Position numbers and translations under genes: made by a program. Positions 58,259 through 64,000 of a stretch of 64,000 nucleotides of DNA are shown piece by piece. How positions within the stretch are numbered: the stretch's first letter is position 1; each line of letters begins with the position of its first letter. The notes under the pieces were generated by a model that saw nothing but the letters and a program-made list of their open reading frames with translations, was not told the origin of the DNA and searched no databases. Origin of the DNA: Cylindrobasidium torrendii FP15055 ss-10 (lineage: Eukaryota; Basidiomycota; Agaricomycetes; Agaricales; Physalacriaceae); contig KN880488.1 of assembly GCA_000934385.1 (NCBI GenBank), positions 62,001 to 126,000 of the forward strand, written 5' to 3'.

Positions 58259-59002
58259 ATGTTCACCCGCTACTTCGCCATTCTTGCCACCGCTGCCACC
58301 TCCGCCGTGGCCTTCGAGGTCGTTGCACCCAACTCCCAGACCTGGTGGGGTACGTGCTGCCTGCCCCATCGCCGTGCATGACAGCTGACACGGAACAGTG
58401 GCCGAATCCCAGAACGTCTTTGCATGGACTTGTAACGCGGAAGACCACCCGACGGAGTTCACCGTCTTGTACGTTTGTGCCATTGAGGGATAGTACTGTC
58501 TGTTGAACGTGGGAACAGGATCTGGAACACAGACCACTCTCTGATGGCGGCCCCTCAGGCCATGTACGTCGTCTATCATTTCTTTTCGTCCATCTCCCTG
58601 ACCTTCATCAAAGCATTGCCCAGCAGGCCAACTCTGACTGCTCCCACCTCCTGACCAACCAGCAGGTTGGTTTCAAGGCGGGAACGAACTACATCGTGCA
58701 GCTCGCCGACACCCTGAACAACACCCATGTGCGTTGCATTGTGCACACCCCAATTAAGCTCAGCCCGTGCTCATGAAACGCAGGTCTACGGCGAGTCTGA
58801 GCCGTTCGAGATCAAGGACTCTGGCGCAGCATACCCGACGACCACCCCCGGCCTTGAGTCCACCACTGCTACCGCCGCCGGCTCAGCCACCGGAACCTCT
58901 TCGGGCTCCAGCTCCTCTTCCACACCTGACGGTGCTGCCCGCGCGACCGTCGGCATGGGTCTCGGTGCATTCAGCGCCATCCTCGGCTTCCTTGCCCTCT
59001 AA
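58259..59002 (+). CDS. GPI-anchored Ser/Thr-rich cell-surface protein (Kre9/KNH-like), spliced
   Basis: Small secreted wall or membrane protein. Signal peptide MFTRYFAILATAATSAVAFE. The body has the Kre9/KNH style start VVAPNSQTWW, then AESQNVFAWTCNAEDHPTEF TVL, IWNTDHSLMAAPQAI, DCSHLLTNQQVGFKAGTNYI VQLAD, VYGESEPFEIK. A Ser/Thr/Gly/Ala tract (TTATAAGSATGTSSGSSSSS) follows, then a hydrophobic end (ATVGMGLGAFSAILGFLAL) fitting a GPI-attachment signal. About 180 residues; four short introns that fit the frames. Start ATG 58259, stop TAA 59000-59002. Role probably in beta-glucan wall assembly by family. Confidence 0.85.
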
Positions 59003-59649
59003 ATGCCCGGTCATGGAATAATGGAATAATGGGATGTGGATATGATGGGCTGGACATATATGCATGACTTGTGATCTTCCCGGTTTTCTTGAGCTTTTAT
59101 TCCCTAGCCATTCTGATAAATACCCCTACACTCGTTTCTATAATGCGCGCCGTGACTATGAACTGTCTTGGTATGCTTGATATCCTCGAGGGTCTTCACT
59201 GGCAAGGCAAGTGGGAATCATGAATCATGGCTTTGATCTCAGGGTCGCTTCCATGCAAAGTGTCGGTTGGACCTCGGTGAACTGTGAGGTGAGAGTTTGA
59301 GGGTAGCGTCCTTTACGGGTCTGCGGAAATGACATTCAGTCTGACAATAACCTTTCGATTTCATCAGTCAAGCAGGAAACCTGTTTGGTTTATTGATTGG
59401 GAAACCCGATTTTCTACTTATCTATGGCCACCACCGGCGCCTATATTGGCGGCCCTTGACGGAAGCGAAGGCAATCATTGCGGTCCCGCGTTGCGTTTCG
59501 ATGGTGAAAGTTCCTGCTTTCGTCTCTCTTTCCAACCTCCGCCAGTGGCGACTCCGCATCAGCACAAGATATAGCAGTGCCCGTATTTGAATTTCTTGCA
59601 TATAACGCTCACTGGCATCCTATTTCTCTTTTTGCCGCTCTTCTTGGAT
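59003..59649. other. Intergenic, about 650 bp
   Basis: Between the GPI-protein gene and zinc-cluster array gene A; the 5' region of the latter. No gene seen. A frame that begins with TTG just before 59650 continues into array gene A but lacks an ATG. Confidence 0.5.
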
Positions 59650-61515
59650 ATGTTTGCATCGGTCCCAGGGCTTCAGGCGGGCTGTGACCCTCTGGCATGC
59701 GCATGGGAAGGATGTTGGTACACAGCTGACAAGACTTTGGAGTTGCTAGAGCACTCCCAGCACTGTGCGTACCGTCCTAATGGTTGGGACCAGCCCGGTT
59801 ACGGTCCAGGACATCCCACACACGGATATTCCGCCCAACGGGGCGCCGAAGAGCCTAGCTCCCGCTGCGACGCGTCTGGGTCGGGAAGCATCTCTAGCGC
59901 GTTTGCAACGCCACCTGATAGTGATGGGGGGTACGCACCGAGTCCTGCCAGCTCCCTACCTGTTCGTCGCGTAACATGGCAGAACGACGAGGAGGATGAT
60001 CGCCCTGCACACGTGATGTCGACCTCCGGATCGACGGCACGCCCAACCGGAATGGAAGAATGGGGACAAGTCCCAGCAGGCTCTTCCTCGCCGTCTTCGA
60101 CTACTGCTTCTTCACCGTTTGTGCCACTGAGTCCTCCGGAGTCCACTGCCATCCAGTTTCGGGTATACGATCCTCGCGAAGAATCAAGTAAACCGAGCTC
60201 ATCCAAATCGTACTCTGACGACGAATCCCGAGATGAAGACAGTCCAGAGCTATTTTCCTCGGCATCTGCATCACTTATCAATGGACCGGCATCAACTTCA
60301 CGGCCGCCGCTCCCTCCTACAAGCTATTATTCCGCCCCACTTTATCCAGATGTCGAGGACGCACATGTGCCCTATAAGTCGGCCTCGGCCACAGCGTCAC
60401 CTAGCTCCGAGGATAACCATCCTGCCCGTCGTAAAATCGCATGCCTTCCTTGTCGGTCAGTTACCATTTTCTCCTACTTCCTGAACGAACATTTACGCCA
60501 AACGTGCAGAATACAAAAGCGGGTATGCGACATTGCTCAATGAAGAACATTCATTCTAAGACGCTGGTTCAATAGAAGTGTGACGCTGTGCGCCCCGTGT
60601 GTGGACATTGCGACACTGCGATGCGTGCACCGCGCAAGCCAGGCGTACCAGAGCTCCAATGTGTATACGACACGCGACGGTCGCAGTCAAGAGACCTCGA
60701 AGATACCCCAATCAGCCAGAAACCGAAATCTCATCGAACAAATGCATGTCTGTCCTGTCGGTAAGCCTTTCCTTACCTTCCGGTGGATAAATCACACAGG
60801 ACTTAACGAGCATCGTTTAGGAAACTAAGAAACGTGTGTACCACACAGGTGAGGATTAACTTCAAGCTAATGATTGTGTAGAAATGTGACGGAGTGCATC
60901 CCGTATGCGGGCACTGTGTTACTCTACTCCACGATCCAAGTGCGGCCAGCCAACAATGCGTTTACCATGAGCGTGTTAGTAATCCATGTAACCGATGTCG
61001 GTGGGTGTCGTTCTCTGCTACTAGCCTGGATACGTTTGACCGAGACTTGCTTCTAACAGGACACAAAAAACGGTGCGATCCACTACCCGTTTGCTTCTCA
61101 CGAGCAACACGCTAAAGTGCTCTTGATTTTACTAGAAGTGCGATGGTGTGAAGCCCTCGTGCGAGAGATGCATGCACAACGGCTATAAATGCGAATACAG
61201 AGACAGCTCCAAGGGTGCTGCCCGTAAGGGGGTTCCAGAACCTTATGTCAACTCGACCAGAGGGTTCGCCTGCGTATCCTGTCGGTGCGTACATTCCTCT
61301 GCAGTTGGACCAATACTTAAGGCATATGTAGGCAGTCGAAACGAGTACGTGACAGTGTATACATTGTTCGGTATGCTGATAATGCGTCCCAGAAATGCGG
61401 CGGCGAACTACCAACTTGTGCACGCTGTAATGAGCGCCACAAAATCTGTGTTTACCCTGCGAGACAAGCGTATACCCCAGGAGAAACAACAAGAGATATG
61501 GATGTAGGAGCATAA
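59650..61515 (+). CDS. Tandem Zn2Cys6-array protein A: C2HC finger plus four zinc clusters, nine exons with four 13-nt microexons
   Basis: 477 residues; exons 59650-60455, 60510-60522, 60576-60760, 60821-60833, 60882-61000, 61060-61072, 61136-61284, 61332-61344, 61393-61515, every junction keeping phase. The N-terminus has a C2HC finger (C17-x4-C22-x12-H35-x3-C39, ending CAYRP). Residues ~45-255 are a Ser/Pro/acidic linker. Then four clusters with C-x2-C-x6-C-x6-C-x2-C: starting at C265 (last gap x16), C331 (x13), C375 (x6) and C429 (x6). Each is cut after CxxCR by an intron, a 13-nt microexon, and another intron, then KCD or KCG. Basic residues between the second and third Cys (RIQKRK, RKLRNK, RTQKTK, RQSKRK) are those of a DNA-binding zinc cluster. 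No middle TF domain or signal peptide. A convergent paralogue is at 61664. Function inferred only as nucleic-acid binding. Confidence 0.82.
60510..60522 (+). other. 13-nt microexon of zinc cluster 1, array gene A
   Basis: CAG before it and GTATGC after it. Completes Arg269 and adds I-Q-K-R. Flanking introns are 54 and 53 bp. Without it the C-x2-C-x6-C spacing fails. Confidence 0.75.
60821..60833 (+). other. 13-nt microexon of zinc cluster 2, array gene A
   Basis: TTTAG before, GTGTGT after. Completes Arg335 and adds K-L-R-N. Flanking introns are 60 and 48 bp. Confidence 0.75.
61060..61072 (+). other. 13-nt microexon of zinc cluster 3, array gene A
   Basis: CTAACAG before, GTGCGA after. Completes Arg379 and adds T-Q-K-T. 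Flanking introns are 59 and 63 bp. Confidence 0.75.
61332..61344 (+). other. 13-nt microexon of zinc cluster 4, array gene A
   Basis: TGTAG before, GTACGT after. Completes Arg433 and adds Q-S-K-R. Flanking introns are 47 and 48 bp. Confidence 0.75.
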
Positions 61516-61663
61516 CATGATGATAAACATATGTACCATAGGTTGCCCAGAATGGGGCTTTCCAGCTGCGAATGCCTTGTTCATTGCGAAGTATTCGGAT
61601 CCCAAGTCCATCGTGCATGTAGAGGGTATAGGTCGTGGAGGTCGTATGTCCATAAGTGCGTAT

Positions 61664-62967
61664 TCAACCATCTGAGGCAGGAAGCATGCTCGGCGTGTCC
61701 GTTTGCTGCAAGGATAACTTCCGTCTGCCCTTCCCTCGAGAGTTCTCTGCGTACACGCATTCGAGAACCCGTCCCAATCTGCTGCCCCTTTGGATGCAGC
61801 GTCCACAGGAGGGCATCGCACCATCGCATTTCTGGAAGGGAACGTGATAGCATCAGTGGCGCACGCACTTACAGGAAGGGCACATTCACGGACCGTCTTC
61901 AGCTTTCTGAACAGATGCACGCTCGGGATCAGTGAAGAGCGTGGTATCGGGAGAAAGACAAGGCACTTACCGGCATGCATTACAGGCCGTACTCTTAGGG
62001 CCTGCGCCCGGCGCCCTCGCGCTAGGTATCCGTGCAGGCACGTAGATACACTCCTTCGTTGGATCCCCTTGAGGCTGCTGTTCGGCATACTGAACACAAT
62101 GAGAGCAGGGCCTTTCGCCGTTGCACTTCTGTCAGAGGTATGAGTTACGTGCGCTTGCTGGGGTGGGCGAAATAACCGACTATTTTGCGCTCTCTATCCC
62201 TTGAGTCAGTACGGCGCCTCAGCGAGCATGGCTTCGGAGGCTTACCTGCACGGGACACAGGTCCCAAGGACGCGAGACGGACCTTCTTCCAAGTCTGGCC
62301 TATCTTCTGTAATCTTTGTTGGACCAGGTAATGTATTTCGACGGTGCGGTGGCTGAAAATCTGAAGGGTCGCGCAAGGTAGAATACTCCGATCGTGATGA
62401 AGAAGGAGAATCTGAATCGTAATCCATAGGTCTTGCTCCTGCCACAAGAACAGAGTGCACCGTCGAACGCGGTGGCCATTGTAAGCGTGGTGGGGTGGTT
62501 TCCACTGCTTCGTCCCCATCTGTCCAAGGAAGTTCGTCTGCAGTTCTTGAGGGATAAGATGGCTTTGGCTGCAGCGGCAATGGTAGACCGCCTCTCCCGA
62601 GCTCCTCCATCTCCCTTGGCTGCGTCGGGCCAGTGGCAAGGGTCACGTGTAATCGTCGATCGCGGTCCTCCTCATGTCGCCACGCGTGTGCTATTGGCGC
62701 CATAGTTGTACCGTCCGTACGCGAGGTATAGCCGTTGGGCGAGTGGGTCGGCCCCCCGCCAGCAGGATCCCAGCCATTCACACGTGCAGACGACCCGAAC
62801 GCCTCTAAATCAAGTCCAGAGAGATGGGGCTTGTTCGGTGCGGGATCGTCCAACGCAGTCTGACGGTAGGCGCAGCTCCTGGAATGGGTGTGCACTTCGG
62901 AGAGTTCCCGTGCCGTGAAATCACATTTGGGCCAGAAACACGCCCAGGGAGGTCGGCTCCAGGACAT
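61664..62967 (-). CDS. Tandem Zn2Cys6-array protein B: C2HC finger plus two zinc clusters, five exons with two 13-nt microexons
   Basis: 357 residues; exons 62246-62967, 62181-62193, 61971-62128, 61894-61906, 61664-61831, all in phase. It has the same plan as the convergent gene A: a C2HC finger with identical spacing (C10-x4-C15-x12-H28-x3-C32, again followed by AYR), a disordered linker of about 200 residues, then CVPCRERKIKCNGERPCSHC (cluster at C237, last gap x15) and CNACRKLKTKCDGAMPSCGR C (cluster at C294, last gap x12). Cluster 1 has x5 instead of x6 between the third and fourth Cys. The tail (ENSRGKGRRKLSLQQTDTPS) is basic. Start is the ATG at 62967; the longer frame opens with TTG. 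Donor of the first microexon is GTCGGT and of the second GTCCGT, weaker than usual. The stop codons of A and B are about 150 bp apart. Confidence 0.8.
61894..61906 (-). other. 13-nt microexon of zinc cluster 2, array gene B
   Basis: On the minus strand GTTCAG precedes and GTCCGT follows. Completes Arg298 and adds K-L-K-T. Flanking introns are 64 and 62 bp. Confidence 0.72.
62181..62193 (-). other. 13-nt microexon of zinc cluster 1, array gene B
   Basis: On the minus strand GATAG precedes and GTCGGT follows. Completes Arg241 and adds E-R-K-I. Both flanking introns are 52 bp. Confidence 0.7.
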
Positions 62968-64000
62968 TATTCGTGAGATGCACAATGCGAGTGACGGCGA
63001 AGCGGTAAAGTCAGAAGAGAGGAATCTTGGACCAGCAGAAGCGTTAGCAGGAACGGTGGGGGAAGTAGTGGTAAGAGACGAAGCATTGATGCCGATCGGT
63101 CAGAAGGAGTCCCGTATTAGGGCTGTTCGCGGTCGGGGACTTGGACAGGAACTCGTGTGGCAACAACCCGGTCTGCGCAGGACCCCGGTCATTTGCGCCT
63201 ATTGGCGCAGCGCGCTCAAGCTCCAAGCGTGCTCGTGGAGCACATGATGAAGCAATAATTTGATTGCTCGCGAATTGTTTGATTACAGAATTGTTTGTTG
63301 GGTTTGAATTGACTGATTGTTTGATGGTTCTAGGAAATCCCCGCTTATAGCTTCTTTGGTCGAAAACTGTACCTGTTTGTCCCATTCCTGGCGAGTTTTG
63401 TGAGTAAACGCAAGCCCTTGTCGACATAAACATCGGATTAACCGACTTCCGGGGAAGGACACTTGTTGATGCAGGGAGCAAATCAGGATAAACAACCAGT
63501 GGTATTGTACAGGGATGAAGAAAGCACATACAACGACGTACATGCGAACAAACTTCAAAAGACTGTAGCGGGAATTCCCCTCGTAGTGTGAGCCTGGATT
63601 GACCCGATAAGAAAGTCTTGTCTTTTGTGGAAAAAAGATACGCACCGCTTACCAAACATTGCCTCCACCGAGTTATCCGTCTTTGTGCGGCTCCTAATAA
63701 CACCAAACTGCCGGAGAAAATTGCGTGCCCTCGCACCAAGCAGCGGACATTTCCTTCGAGCCTGCATTGACAGAGCATCGACCAATGACGAAATTGCAAT
63801 CTGAAATTTGGAATAGCGAGTTTGGCGTCGGTTCACGAAGCGTAGAGCTAGCTCTAACCCAAGGACTTGAGGTTGTCGCCAAAGCATAATAGCTCAAGGT
63901 ATACTGTATACCGTATACACGCTCGAACCGCATATAGAAGGTCGAACCCCACTTCCTTATTCGAGATCCTCAGGCAAATGCCGATTTTAAAATTCCTTTA
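62968..64000. other. Right-end region, no gene recognised
   Basis: About 1 kb upstream of array gene B. A low-complexity TTGTTTGATTG-like run lies at about 63250-63330, and a palindrome GGTATACTGTATACC at 63898-63912 is followed at once by another GTATAC (63913-63918). The frames here have no family features. Part of a gene beyond the edge cannot be excluded. Confidence 0.4.

Noticed and set aside
59587..59649. Hydrophobic leader (FLHITLTGILFLFLPLFLD) in front of array protein A, which would be a signal peptide
   Set aside because: This extension begins with TTG; the first ATG is at 59650, and the paralogue B has no such leader, so a secreted array protein is unlikely.
59650..62967. Array genes as decayed pseudogenes because the plain frames are broken many times
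   Set aside because: All breaks coincide with intron-like segments of 47-64 bp having GT..AG edges, and the joined exons keep phase and Cys spacing in all six clusters, which decay would not produce.

Overview
The window is nuclear DNA of a filamentous basidiomycete, most likely an Agaricomycete. Evidence: nearly every gene is broken by 45-65 bp GT..AG introns with CTRAC-type branch sites; genes are packed on both strands with short intergenic gaps; and the content is typical of the group (GH55 exo-beta-1,3-glucanase, GMC alcohol oxidase, Zn2Cys6 regulators, a Ste50 adaptor with C-terminal SH3 domains, Kre9/KNH-like GPI protein). I found no tRNA, rRNA or CRISPR. Exon boundaries below were worked out by reading frame and splice consensus, not by transcript data.

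Layout, left to right. 0-7 kb: an Msc2/ZnT5-type ER/Golgi zinc transporter with a very His-rich loop, an Old Yellow Enzyme-family oxidoreductase, and a Lyc1-like acetyltransferase whose TATA-like motif abuts a 244 bp TA-flanked MITE-like element. 8-15 kb: a disordered Ser/Pro protein, a long apparently empty stretch, a second Lyc1-like gene, and a single-pass membrane protein. 15-25 kb: housekeeping and signalling genes in divergent pairs (acidic-Phe-motif trafficking candidate / Ste50; DnaJ / Ipi3). 25-34 kb: secreted GH55 glucanase, CCCH-DUF1771-Smr protein, mitochondrial-type cation diffusion facilitator. 34-47 kb: two interleaved paralogue pairs (small proteins beginning MARTKA; type II membrane glycosyltransferase-like proteins), a NIPA magnesium transporter, cystathionine gamma-synthase, and a GH47 alpha-mannosidase. 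47-59 kb: coiled-coil protein, Zn2Cys6 transcription factor, GMC oxidoreductase, GPI-anchored protein.

59.6-63.0 kb holds the most unusual system. Two convergent paralogues encode an N-terminal C2HC finger, a long acidic Ser/Pro linker, and then tandem arrays of Zn2Cys6 clusters (four in one gene, two in the other). Every cluster is cut at the same place by two introns that isolate a microexon of exactly 13 nt; all six microexons, read in the same phase, restore the C-x2-C-x6-C spacing. Neither gene shows the usual fungal transcription factor middle domain. Ordinary gene finders would probably break both genes.

Other points of interest: the two small proteins sharing the mature N-terminus ARTKA with histone H3's ARTK; a shared 16-nt terminal coding exon giving both Lyc1 paralogues a C-terminal [YF]CWC; and a MITE with CG-to-TA differences between its arms.
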